NCBI GenBank assembly: GCA_018396875.1
Contig: JAGTQG010000008.1
Location: 1-42,688, forward strand
Length of the DNA: 42,688 nt
DNA from: Candidatus Bathyarchaeota archaeon
Lineage (GTDB): Archaea > Thermoproteota > Bathyarchaeia > Bathyarchaeales > Bathycorpusculaceae
Reading direction: 5' to 3'
Below are positions 16,028-24,079 of this stretch, piece after piece (positions within the stretch are counted from its first letter, which is position 1; every line of letters starts with the position of its first letter). The notes below the pieces were generated by a model, which saw nothing but the letters and a program-made list of their open reading frames with translations, made no database searches and was not told where the DNA came from. The position numbers and the translations under genes are program-made.

Positions 16028-19000
16028 CTACATTTCTTGGGGTACGCTTTCCACGATCCTGGTTCTCTTCATCATCCTATAGATTAGTAAAGCTGCCACA
16101 GCCAAGAAAATTATCACTCCAGCAACGATAACCCATCTTTCAACAGGCCATTCCTCCTCCTTCGCCGTTGGAGGCGCCGCCGCCTCTCGTTTTGTTACAA
16201 CCACATTCATCTCTTTCGATTCTTTTTCATTGAAAATGTTGTAGTATCGCACTGTTAGGACGGCGGTTTCGTTGTACATGTTTATGTCTACCCTAAAGGC
16301 GACTTCTTCACCCGGCCCAATATCGCCTACCGTTTCAGAAGCAGCGGTTTCTCCAATTTTCAGTTCTACTTCAACTCGGTAGGCTGTTGAAGAACCATAG
16401 TTAACGATGGTTCCAGCCACTGTTGATGAGACATTTGTTCCTGTCGCTTTTACATTCCTTATTATAAGCTCTATGAAGGGTTCAACGACCACTGTTACGG
16501 AGTTATTGAAGGTTCGGTAATAGCCGCTTGCATCCCTATAGAAGATTGAAACCATTAAAGGAACAGGCCCGTACGTTATGTAGGATGCCCCGCCAGCTTG
16601 AGCGTAAAAGCCAAGCGGGTTGTACGCCAACGTCAAGGGGATAACCCACTTTTCACCTGGGCCTATTTTTTGAACATAATTCACCGCTGGAGACGCTATG
16701 AGAATTGGGTTAGCTTGGTATGGTGAAACCACTATGTAGGCGTCATACATGGGTGTGCTTCCATAATTCACAAGCGTCAGCGAAGTGTTCACGTAGCGGC
16801 TTCTTACGCTTATGCTTCTGTCAACGGCTACTTCAATATAGCCAGCCCTTCCAAGCACCGCCACAATGATGGGCAACGGGGTTTTTCTATTTCCACCCCA
16901 TGGGTCAATGTATGAAAGGGTTCCGTTAATGGCGTGTTCGCCTATTTCAACACCAAAAATGTTTAGGCTAGCCATGAAAGTCAGGATGTCGCCTCTGCCG
17001 TAGACTTGCGCTGGACTTGCATATTGAGCGCTTAAAAAGGCGTTTAAAATCTCCGCCAAGTTAACGGCTTGCAGTTGTTGGGGCAACTGCATCGACAAAG
17101 GCGGAGTTTTAACTTTTGTGGAGTTGTCTAAAGCGTTGCGGAAGCCATTTGGCAATTCAAGTTCCAGCACAGCGCCTCTCAATCCGTCCACATAAACGTT
17201 TCTCACCATTATTATAAGATGGGCGCCGTAAGTGTAGGGTCCAACGGTGCCCTCATACCATCTAGCCTCCACAAGCTCGAGGGCTGCGCTATCATCATTA
17301 ACCGTTATTTGCACATCAAACCCTTCAATTTGTCTAACGCCGGGGCCTCCGGAAAGCAGTATACAGTCCACCGTAAGGCCTGCATTGTAGCTTCCCGGCT
17401 GTAAATTGCCTACGGATATTGTGAAGGATGCTGTAAAGGTGGCTAGGCTTCTGATCGGCCCTTCAACGTATGCGGTGGCCTCCCTCTGTCCTTTCGAGGT
17501 CATTCCATTTGGGAGTTTAAGTTTGAGGTTTATCCCAGCTAGCGAGTAGGGCGCCCTGTTCGCCAACGTGACTTGGTATGTGGCGTTGCTGGTGTTTGGG
17601 AAAATGTTCCAATTGTTTTGCCAGCCGGCACTGACAAGAGACAGTGTGCTTTCCGAGGCGGGATAGCTTTCCACAAGCAGAGAAACCGTGAAGTTTCTTG
17701 CTAGGCTTATGTGGGCTCCGAATTCTGTGAATAGATAGTTTACGGAAACTTTCACGGAAACAGTAGGCGCTGTCGTATTTATGTCGAAGTAGAGGACCGC
17801 TGTGCATGAGCCTCCGCTTGCAACAGTTGTGGCGCATGCTTCTGAATCCTTTATTGGCTTAAGATACTGAGACGAAGCATGGACAACGACGCCCCAAACA
17901 GGGTAGCGTCCAATGTTGACAAACCTCAAAGTTAAAGGCACGTAACGCGAAGTAGAATAGGCTGGCGTGGGATCCGGGTAACCCCAATAAGCTTCAACGA
18001 GCATAAGCTCTGAAACGTAACTGTGGGGACTTTCAACGTTCACTGGGAAATAGACTGTCTGGTTCATGGGAAAACAGGCTCCGCCAACAATTTTGAAATA
18101 AGTTATGTCCAGCCTGCCGCTATGCTTGGTCAAGTTTATGTTTTGGTCAACGTCAACGGTTAAATCAACAAAGCATGTGCTTCCGGCAACCATACCATTC
18201 ATGTAGGTTCCTGAAATGGCTCTAAGTGTTAAGCCCTCCGGAAGTGTGGCGTTCACAATCATGGTGTTTATGTTGTCCGTAATCCTACTAACAAGGTATA
18301 TTCGTAAAACAACACCTCTAGCCGAAGGTAAAAGTGGGGCGTAAGCTCCATTGTAGAGAGTGTTTACAGATGACACCATGATGGGCTGTTCTGGAGGCGG
18401 AGCCTCAACTTTCACCCGAACAATCAACGTTGCGTTTTTATTGTAGACTACACCGTCTTCCGTTCTGGCACTACAATCGGCGAAAATGGTTGCAGTGTAT
18501 GTTCCGACAAGGGTGTCTGGAGGTATAGATATGCCCGTGAAGGTTAAGGTGAAACGGTCGCCCTTGTTGACCAGCCCGGTGCTCGCCCGTGGATTCTTAA
18601 CGATAAATCCGTCTAGGCTGGTTAGGTTAAAGTATGCGGAGCTTATAGCGCTGCCATTGTTCTCCAAAACTATGTAAAGATTTGTGTCCACGGACCCCGG
18701 ATAGGGAGCTGGCGAGAAATATGCGTTTACAACCCTGAAAGATACGGGGGGATAATCCCAAACAATTAGCACAATGTTCTTAAGCTCCTCAAAGCGGGTG
18801 CTTTCCTTTTCGTAGGATATTTTTAATGTTAGGTTGTGCGTGCCCGGGCTGACAGATGTTGAAACGTCAAGCAGATATTCGAAGGTTATGTAAGTGTTTA
18901 GGCTAATGTTTTCAGCGATGCTTCCATTAAGCAGTCTTGCCGGAGAGCATGAGCCACTTCCAGCGCTAAAGCTCAAGCCTGGAACAGCTGTTGTGTTTAA

Positions 19001-19228
19001 CCATCCAACCACGTTTCTGGCTGGAGTAACATTTTGGTAAACAGCTTCAATCTTTAGGCTTACTCTCCTGCTCCCGGGGTATATCTCAGACGTGTCGGCG
19101 GAAGACTTCACATTAACATAAACTATATGGAAATCTTCATCTAATCCTCCATAAGTTCCTCTCGTAAAGGTAAATGCGATTTGGAATATTAACGTGAAAA
19201 CTAGCAGGATGGTTAAACACTTTTTCAT
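16028..19228 (-). CDS. Large surface protein, COG1361/CARDB-like repeats, with C-terminal anchor
   Basis: A protein of about 1066 residues. It has a signal peptide (basic start, hydrophobic core LTILLVFTLIFQIAFTF), many tandem Ig-like beta domains with the recurring pattern 'L.EA.W......P.....L.V.L.N', and one C-terminal transmembrane helix (about residues 1030-1052) followed by a basic tail. This resembles COG1361 S-layer/NEW3/CARDB proteins. ATG at 19228 is preferred because GGAAGGTGA lies just upstream; a TTG at 19243 is in frame. It is encoded between the ATPase and permease of an ABC system with gaps of 6-21 bases, so it probably forms the external partner of that exporter. Confidence 0.85.
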   Translation of the reverse strand: MKKCLTILLVFTLIFQIAFTFTRGTYGGLDEDFHIVYVNVKSSADTSEIYPGSRRVSLKIEAVYQNVTPARNVVGWLNTTAVPGLSFSAGSGSCSPARLLNGSIAENISLNTYITFEYLLDVSTSVSPGTHNLTLKISYEKESTRFEELKNIVLIVWDYPPVSFRVVNAYFSPAPYPGSVDTNLYIVLENNGSAISSAYFNLTSLDGFIVKNPRASTGLVNKGDRFTLTFTGISIPPDTLVGTYTATIFADCSARTEDGVVYNKNATLIVRVKVEAPPPEQPIMVSSVNTLYNGAYAPLLPSARGVVLRIYLVSRITDNINTMIVNATLPEGLTLRAISGTYMNGMVAGSTCFVDLTVDVDQNINLTKHSGRLDITYFKIVGGACFPMNQTVYFPVNVESPHSYVSELMLVEAYWGYPDPTPAYSTSRYVPLTLRFVNIGRYPVWGVVVHASSQYLKPIKDSEACATTVASGGSCTAVLYFDINTTAPTVSVKVSVNYLFTEFGAHISLARNFTVSLLVESYPASESTLSLVSAGWQNNWNIFPNTSNATYQVTLANRAPYSLAGINLKLKLPNGMTSKGQREATAYVEGPIRSLATFTASFTISVGNLQPGSYNAGLTVDCILLSGGPGVRQIEGFDVQITVNDDSAALELVEARWYEGTVGPYTYGAHLIIMVRNVYVDGLRGAVLELELPNGFRNALDNSTKVKTPPLSMQLPQQLQAVNLAEILNAFLSAQYASPAQVYGRGDILTFMASLNIFGVEIGEHAINGTLSYIDPWGGNRKTPLPIIVAVLGRAGYIEVAVDRSISVRSRYVNTSLTLVNYGSTPMYDAYIVVSPYQANPILIASPAVNYVQKIGPGEKWVIPLTLAYNPLGFYAQAGGASYITYGPVPLMVSIFYRDASGYYRTFNNSVTVVVEPFIELIIRNVKATGTNVSSTVAGTIVNYGSSTAYRVEVELKIGETAASETVGDIGPGEEVAFRVDINMYNETAVLTVRYYNIFNEKESKEMNVVVTKREAAAPPTAKEEEWPVERWVIVAGVIIFLAVAALLIYRMMKRTRIVESVPQEM

Positions 19229-19249
19229 TCCTTCACCTTCCAAGCGTTT

Positions 19250-19984
19250 TTACTCCTTACTTATAAGTGATTCCACCTTGTTGGGTTGAAATTCGCCTAT
19301 AATTTCTCCGTCTCTTATGACATATATTTTATCCATGCAATTCGCCACTTCTGGGTCGTGGGTGACAACCACAACCGTGTGTCCAGCTTTGTTAAGGTTC
19401 AGAAAAGTTTCTACAACCGTTTTGGCTGAGGCTCTGTCCAAGTTGCCAGTGGGCTCGTCCGCCAACAGTACAACGGGTTTCCCGACTATGGCTCTGGCTA
19501 TGGCAACCCGTTGTTGCTGTCCACCTGAAAGCTGATTCGGCTTTTTATGAAGCCAGCTTTCCTCTCCGCCCACTTTTGCCAAAGCCTCCAAGACCATTTT
19601 CGTTCTCACGCTTCGGGGTATCCCCCTCGGTATCAGTGGCAGCTCAATGTTTTCGAACACCGTTAACCTGTTGACAAGGTTAAAGGTTTGGAAGACGAAG
19701 CCAAGTTTCGTATTGCGTAGATTCGCCAAAGTCTTGTCGTCAAGCCTTGAAACATCCACCCCATCAAATAAAATCTTGCCCTTTGAGGGTCTATCCAAAA
19801 GCCCAATCATGTTTAGAAGGGTTGTTTTCCCCGAACCCGAAGGCCCCATTATAGCGATGAGGTCTCCCTTATGTATTTGGAAATTAACCCGTTTAAGGGC
19901 AAGAGTCGAAATGGTGCCAACTCGGTATTCTTTGTAAACGTCCAATAGTTGAATTATTGGTTTTGTTTGCGCTTTCTCCGGCAA
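19250..19984 (-). CDS. ABC transporter ATP-binding protein, LolD/MacB type
   Basis: A 244-residue ATPase with Walker A GPSGSGKTT (about residues 46-54), Q-loop VFQTFNL, signature LSGGQQQR, Walker B VVLLADEPTGNLD and H-loop VVVVTHD. This subfamily pairs with MacB/FtsX permeases to drive export, lipoprotein release or mechanical signalling across the membrane. It is the first gene of the operon with the surface protein and permease. The start is TTG. Confidence 0.95.
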   Translation of the reverse strand: MPEKAQTKPIIQLLDVYKEYRVGTISTLALKRVNFQIHKGDLIAIMGPSGSGKTTLLNMIGLLDRPSKGKILFDGVDVSRLDDKTLANLRNTKLGFVFQTFNLVNRLTVFENIELPLIPRGIPRSVRTKMVLEALAKVGGEESWLHKKPNQLSGGQQQRVAIARAIVGKPVVLLADEPTGNLDRASAKTVVETFLNLNKAGHTVVVVTHDPEVANCMDKIYVIRDGEIIGEFQPNKVESLISKE

Positions 19985-20060
19985 ACCTAAGCCTCTTCGC
20001 CTTAACTGTGCAACATGGCAAATAGCATGCTACTGTAATATACTGTTTTCTCTAGCAAGA

Positions 20061-20178
20061 TTTATATGCGTGGATGTTGTTTGTTCTGACAAGCCTCAGC
20101 CTGAAACTCGGGTGTTTCCAGCCGGAAACGCTTGGGTTTTGGTTGAAGGCGGTTCCGCGGTAAGGACGAAAAAACAGT
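20061..20178 (+). promoter_or_regulatory. Promoter and structured 5' leader of the TRAM/OB-fold operon
   Basis: TTTATATG (20061-20068) is a good archaeal TATA box and would start transcription near 20090, leaving a leader of about 90 bases. Bases 20107-20136 fold as a 13-bp hairpin (7 Watson-Crick pairs in a row or nearly so near the loop, several G-U pairs below) with loop AGCC at 20120-20123. A smaller GCG/CGC hairpin follows near 20149. The leader contains no open reading frame of note. Many archaeal mRNAs have short or no leaders, so this one may be a control element for the RNA-binding TRAM proteins it precedes. Confidence 0.55.
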
Positions 20179-20463
20179 ATGCCAAGAAGGCTCCCAGAAA
20201 AAACAAAACACGTTGAGCGAAAACCAAGAAGGTTTGGAAGCAGCAGACGCTTCAATCCTGACAGACCCTTTTTCCAAACAGCGCCAGTGAAAGAAAACCA
20301 AGAGCTAGAGGTTGTCATAGACGACATTGGAAGCAGAGGAGATGGCATAGCAAGGATACAGGGCTATCTGATTTTTGTTCCAAACAGCAGGATAGGTGAA
20401 CGCGTCAAAGTGCGCATTGTCTCTGTTGGCGGAAAATTCGCCGTCGCGGAAAGAATAGCCTAA
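20179..20463 (+). CDS. TRAM-domain protein 1
   Basis: A 94-residue protein with a basic, disordered N-terminus (about residues 1-38, rich in Arg, Lys and Pro) and a TRAM domain with the consensus IDDIGSRGDGIARIQGYLIFVPN...GERVKVRI. TRAM domains bind RNA. Stand-alone archaeal TRAM proteins are known as cold-shock-type RNA chaperones. It is first in an operon with an OB-fold protein and a second TRAM protein. Confidence 0.93.
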   Translation: MPRRLPEKTKHVERKPRRFGSSRRFNPDRPFFQTAPVKENQELEVVIDDIGSRGDGIARIQGYLIFVPNSRIGERVKVRIVSVGGKFAVAERIA

Positions 20464-20478
20464 AAGGAGGACAATTAA

Positions 20479-20769
20479 GTGAAGGTTAAAGAACTGCGAA
20501 ACGGAATGAAACATGTGAACATCGAAGCAAAAGTCATTGAAAAGTCTGCACCCCGCGAGGTCATCTCCAGGTTCAAAGACACCACGCATAGGGTGGCAAC
20601 AGCCATAATAGCAGACGAAACGGGCACTGTGAAGCTGACGCTTTGGAACGATCAAATAGACCAGGTGAACGTCAATGACACTGTCAAAGTGGAGAACGGC
20701 TACGTGACAAGTTTCAAAGGCCAAATCCAGCTTAACGTTGGAAAGTACGGAAAACTCACTGTCGAATGA
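20479..20769 (+). CDS. Single OB-fold nucleic-acid-binding protein (SSB/RPA-like)
   Basis: A 96-residue OB fold. The segments VNIEAKVIEKSAPREV, TAIIADETGTVKLTLWNDQ and VNDTVKVENGYVTSFKGQIQLNVGKYGKL match the core of archaeal SSB/RPA32-like proteins. It lacks the acidic C-terminal tail of bacterial-type SSB. It binds single-stranded DNA or RNA, by family inference. The GTG start is preceded by an excellent AAAGGAGG site 8 bases upstream. It lies between two TRAM genes, which suggests an RNA-handling context. Confidence 0.9.
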   Translation: MKVKELRNGMKHVNIEAKVIEKSAPREVISRFKDTTHRVATAIIADETGTVKLTLWNDQIDQVNVNDTVKVENGYVTSFKGQIQLNVGKYGKLTVE

Positions 20770-20811
20770 AAACGCGGAACATTTTATCCACGCATAAAGA
20801 GGTGAAAACGT

Positions 20812-21075
20812 ATGGAAGAAAGAAGGAGGTTCGGCGGAAGAAGAGACTTCGGAAAGGGCGGACCAAGACGTTTCCCACCAAAGCCTGTAGAGCTTGGCAA
20901 AGAATACGAAGTAGACGTCACAGAAACAAGCCGAAGAGGCGAAGGAATAGCCCGCATCCAAGGACTAGTAACCTTCATACCAAACACGAAGCCGGGCGAC
21001 CACGTGAAAATCAAAATAACGAGAATAAGCCGAAGATTCGCCGAAGCCGAGGTAGTGTCAGCCGCAGAAGAATAA
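20812..21075 (+). CDS. TRAM-domain protein 2
   Basis: An 87-residue protein with an Arg/Gly/Phe-rich N-terminal tail (RRRFGGRRDF pattern, about residues 3-22) and a TRAM domain, VTETSRRGEGIARIQGLVTFIPNTKPGDHVKIKI. It is clearly homologous to the TRAM protein at 20179, so the pair arose by duplication around the OB-fold gene. The RG-rich tail is typical of RNA-binding proteins. Confidence 0.93.
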   Translation: MEERRRFGGRRDFGKGGPRRFPPKPVELGKEYEVDVTETSRRGEGIARIQGLVTFIPNTKPGDHVKIKITRISRRFAEAEVVSAAEE

Positions 21076-21271
21076 CCGCAATGATTAGAACCGGCTAATG
21101 CGCTTCTAATTTTGCAAGACGCCTTTCTAAGATTTACGGCAGTTTCCACAGCCAGCCATCATCTAAAAGAGCACATAAACTTCACGATCATTGCAACATT
21201 TGCATTTTTACATGAAAATGAGGCAAAACTTATCACGCTCAAACCAACCTAGCCATGGCTGGGTAAACACC

Positions 21272-21973
21272 ATGACCAGCGTGAAAAAACCTTTTAAAAA
21301 CTCAAAACATGTGGCTCTATCTGTTTGCCTTTCAGGTTTATATGCAATTTCATGCTTCATCCCGCTATTTCAAATATTGGGTTCACGGAACTTCATAACA
21401 TTGGCGGCTATGCTAGCCCCTACATATGGCATGTTGTTCGGACCATTCGTGGGCATTTTGTCCGCGCTTGTCGGCGGCTACATAGGCTTCCTTATGGGGG
21501 TTCTTTCACCCATGAGTCTCGCTTCTGGCATTGTTGCCTCATTTTCCGCCGGCCTTCTCCGACTTAAAAAGAGGGTTTTATGCATCTCCCTTTACTTATT
21601 CTTGCTTTGTGTCTTCACCTTTTATCCGCCTGTTGGGCCATTCTGGCTTTTTCCACCGTTCATATGGTTTCAAATAATTGGACTCTTGATACTTGTCTGG
21701 CACGCTTCAGGGAAGAGTAACCCTACAGACTTCATTAGCTTTCTAGCCATTTCCTTGGTCTCAACACTGGCGGGTCAAATTGCTGGTTCCGTAACTTTCG
21801 AAGTTACATACTGGCCAATTCTCATACCCGATTTAAATGCTTGGAGAGGAACCTGGCAAGCGCTAACGTTTATCTATCCAATAGAGCGAACAATCATAGC
21901 TATAGGCTCCACAATTATTGGAATTGCCATCCACAAAGCCCTAAAGGGCACAAGCTTAACGCTAGATGGTTAA
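21272..21973 (+). CDS. Integral membrane protein, ECF transporter S-component-like
   Basis: A protein of about 233 residues with five or six transmembrane helices. The pattern FITLAAMLAPTYGMLFGPFVGILSALVGGYIGFLMG near the N-terminus resembles the substrate-binding S-components of ECF vitamin transporters. No substrate can be assigned, and the energising module is not encoded nearby. ATG at 21272 is preferred. An in-frame TTG at 21191 would add 27 polar residues, which is less likely. It overlaps the convergent cofE gene by 4 bases. Confidence 0.65.
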   Translation: MTSVKKPFKNSKHVALSVCLSGLYAISCFIPLFQILGSRNFITLAAMLAPTYGMLFGPFVGILSALVGGYIGFLMGVLSPMSLASGIVASFSAGLLRLKKRVLCISLYLFLLCVFTFYPPVGPFWLFPPFIWFQIIGLLILVWHASGKSNPTDFISFLAISLVSTLAGQIAGSVTFEVTYWPILIPDLNAWRGTWQALTFIYPIERTIIAIGSTIIGIAIHKALKGTSLTLDG

Positions 21974-22734
21974 TTGTCAGCTTTAAAAGCTTTCATGAAA
22001 ACGCATTCACTTTGGGGCAAAGCTAAATCTTCAGGACCATAGACTCCATCGTCAAACTCGAGAGGGGCTTCTTTAACAAGCACAACAGGTGTTTCCTCGA
22101 TAGACTCACCCATGAGCAAGTGGGCGGCACAAGCCAAATCTTCAGCAACGGCATGCTGCGTGATCACAATTTCCTTTCCATAAAGGTCTTTTAGTCCCCG
22201 ACAATCTTTAATCGGATTAAAACCTGCAACAGCCAAAGCAATACCCATAGTTCCCCTTCTCAATGGAATTAAACCGCTGTCAACGATCACGACAGCAACT
22301 CTTCTCCCAGTTTTATAAACAATTTCCTCTCTGAGCTGTCTGACCGCTTCCTTCAAGTTCTGAGGCCACAATGTCACATGGCCGATGGGCGCGTTTTTGT
22401 TGTCTATTCCGGCATTGACGGTTAAAACGTGATTTTTTAGGGTGAGAAGGGCTTTTTCAACTCCTCCGTAGATTTTTTCCGTCTCGCGTAGTATTAGTTC
22501 TGCAAGCTCCTTTTGAAGGGAAAATTTTTCGGCAAGTTCAACAGCTTCTTTGGAAGGCTTCACATCATTTAATCTAACAATGCGGCCCTGTGCATAAGCT
22601 ACGACTTTAGACGCTAAAACCAGAACATCATTGTCCTCCAATGAGAGATTCTGTCTCTCGAGCGCCGTCAAAACCGCATCAACGAGATTATCACCAGCCC
22701 TTACAAGCCCTGTTCTAACTGCATATAACTTCAT
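21970..22734 (-). CDS. cofE: Coenzyme F420-0:L-glutamate ligase
   Basis: This GTP-dependent ligase adds glutamate residues to F420-0 to make the redox cofactor F420. The 254-residue protein has family landmarks: an N-terminal RTGLVRAGDNL, DVLVLASKVVAYAQGR, NAGIDNKNAP, VVIVDSGLIPLRRGTMGIALA and the final metal-binding acidic DDGVYGPED. Length matches CofE (about 250). No other F420 biosynthesis gene is nearby. The presence of this enzyme suggests F420-dependent metabolism in the host, or a related non-F420 ligase activity. Confidence 0.9.
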   Translation of the reverse strand: MKLYAVRTGLVRAGDNLVDAVLTALERQNLSLEDNDVLVLASKVVAYAQGRIVRLNDVKPSKEAVELAEKFSLQKELAELILRETEKIYGGVEKALLTLKNHVLTVNAGIDNKNAPIGHVTLWPQNLKEAVRQLREEIVYKTGRRVAVVIVDSGLIPLRRGTMGIALAVAGFNPIKDCRGLKDLYGKEIVITQHAVAEDLACAAHLLMGESIEETPVVLVKEAPLEFDDGVYGPEDLALPQSECVFMKAFKADN

Positions 22735-22815
22735 GATTTTCCACCATGCCCACTCAAGGGTCTAATGTCGTCCAATTGGCCTTCAAGTTTGTTGTTGCTG
22801 ACGGGTTTACGATAA

Positions 22816-24075
22816 TCAAGATTTTTCAGTTGTTTGTTGCTGATTAACGTAAACTTTTCCTTCTTTCATGACAAATCTAACTTTTTTGAGTGCTGTCATA
22901 TTTTCTAGAGGGTTGCCCTCCACACCCACTATGTCTGCGAATTTTCCTGCTTCCACAGTACCAGTAACGTTCAGCACTCCTGTGCATTCGGCAGCATTCC
23001 TTGTTGCGGCTAGAATAGCGTCCATGGGTTTCATGCCATACTTAGCCAAAGTTATGGCTTCATCGGCGTTGTCTCCATGTGCTCTCATAGGCGGGCCAAA
23101 ATAGTCTGTTCCAGCTGCTATTTTGACGCCAGCCTTATACGCCATCATGAAGCTTTTAGGCATGGCTTCTATACATTCTTCTTGCTTTTTAAGCCTCCAT
23201 GGCGGCATGTCGTAGGGGCGCTCCATAGCCTTCTTGTAAACTTCAACTAGACATAGGGTTGGCACAAAGTAGACGTTATGATCCAGCATTAAACGCACGC
23301 ATTCTTCGTCCAAAAAGAAGCCATGCTCAATAGAGTCAACTCCGCCCAACACGGCGATTTTAACGCCTTCAGCACCCTCAGCATGGGATGCCACCCTCCG
23401 CTCAACTCTGTGGGCCTCTTCCGTTATGGCTTTAACCTCCTCAACGGTGAACTGCGGATAACGGGGGTGATCCTTCTCAGAGCCAATTCCGCCAGAAGTC
23501 ATTATTTTAATTAAGTCTGCCCCGTCCCGTATGGCTTCCCGTGCTGCACGACGACAGTCATCTGGGCCGTCAGCGAGAAGAACACCCATTCTAAGCACTT
23601 CTTCTCTTGGAAGGTAATGAATGTCTGAGTGTCCACCAGTCTGGGAAATGGGTCTACCTGCTGCGAAGATGCGTGGACCAGGGATGGTTCCTTCGTTTAT
23701 GGCGCGTTTAAGTGATAGGGCTATTGAGCTTCCAACGTCTCTGACTGTGGTGAAGCCTGCTTTCAAAAGCTTCTGGCAGTCTTCCACGGCTCTAATGACC
23801 TTTAAATCGTGGGGTGTTATTATTTCCTCCGCTGGACCGTAGCTTCTGCGGCCGTAAATGTGAACGTGGGCATCAACTAAACCCGGCAGAATTGTTAGGT
23901 TTCCCAAATCAACAAGTTTGGCGTTTTCCGGAACCTTTATTTCGCTTTCCTTTCCAACCTCGGCGATTTTGTTTCCTTTAACAATTACGACGGGATCCTT
24001 TAGCGGCTCCCTTCCAGTTCCGTCTATTAAAAGCCCAGCTTTTATACAGACAATTTCTTCCATTTTCTTTTCCAA
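22816..24075 (-). CDS. Amidohydrolase family protein (COG1228, imidazolonepropionase-like)
   Basis: A 419-residue TIM-barrel metal hydrolase. The motifs are GLVDAHVHIYG (HxH metal site, about residues 67-69), the carbamylated lysine candidate in DLIKIMTSGG, ASHAEGAEG, SIEHGFFLDE, and AAGTDYFGPP (catalytic Asp). This set fits the Xaa-Pro dipeptidase/aryldialkylphosphatase-like amidohydrolases; the substrate is unknown. The start is TTG at 24075, fixed by the ribosome site AAAGGAGGTGA that overlaps the end of the upstream D-aminoacylase gene, from which it is separated by 4 bases. Confidence 0.92.
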   Translation of the reverse strand: MEKKMEEIVCIKAGLLIDGTGREPLKDPVVIVKGNKIAEVGKESEIKVPENAKLVDLGNLTILPGLVDAHVHIYGRRSYGPAEEIITPHDLKVIRAVEDCQKLLKAGFTTVRDVGSSIALSLKRAINEGTIPGPRIFAAGRPISQTGGHSDIHYLPREEVLRMGVLLADGPDDCRRAAREAIRDGADLIKIMTSGGIGSEKDHPRYPQFTVEEVKAITEEAHRVERRVASHAEGAEGVKIAVLGGVDSIEHGFFLDEECVRLMLDHNVYFVPTLCLVEVYKKAMERPYDMPPWRLKKQEECIEAMPKSFMMAYKAGVKIAAGTDYFGPPMRAHGDNADEAITLAKYGMKPMDAILAATRNAAECTGVLNVTGTVEAGKFADIVGVEGNPLENMTALKKVRFVMKEGKVYVNQQQTTEKS

Positions 24076-24079
24076 CTTT

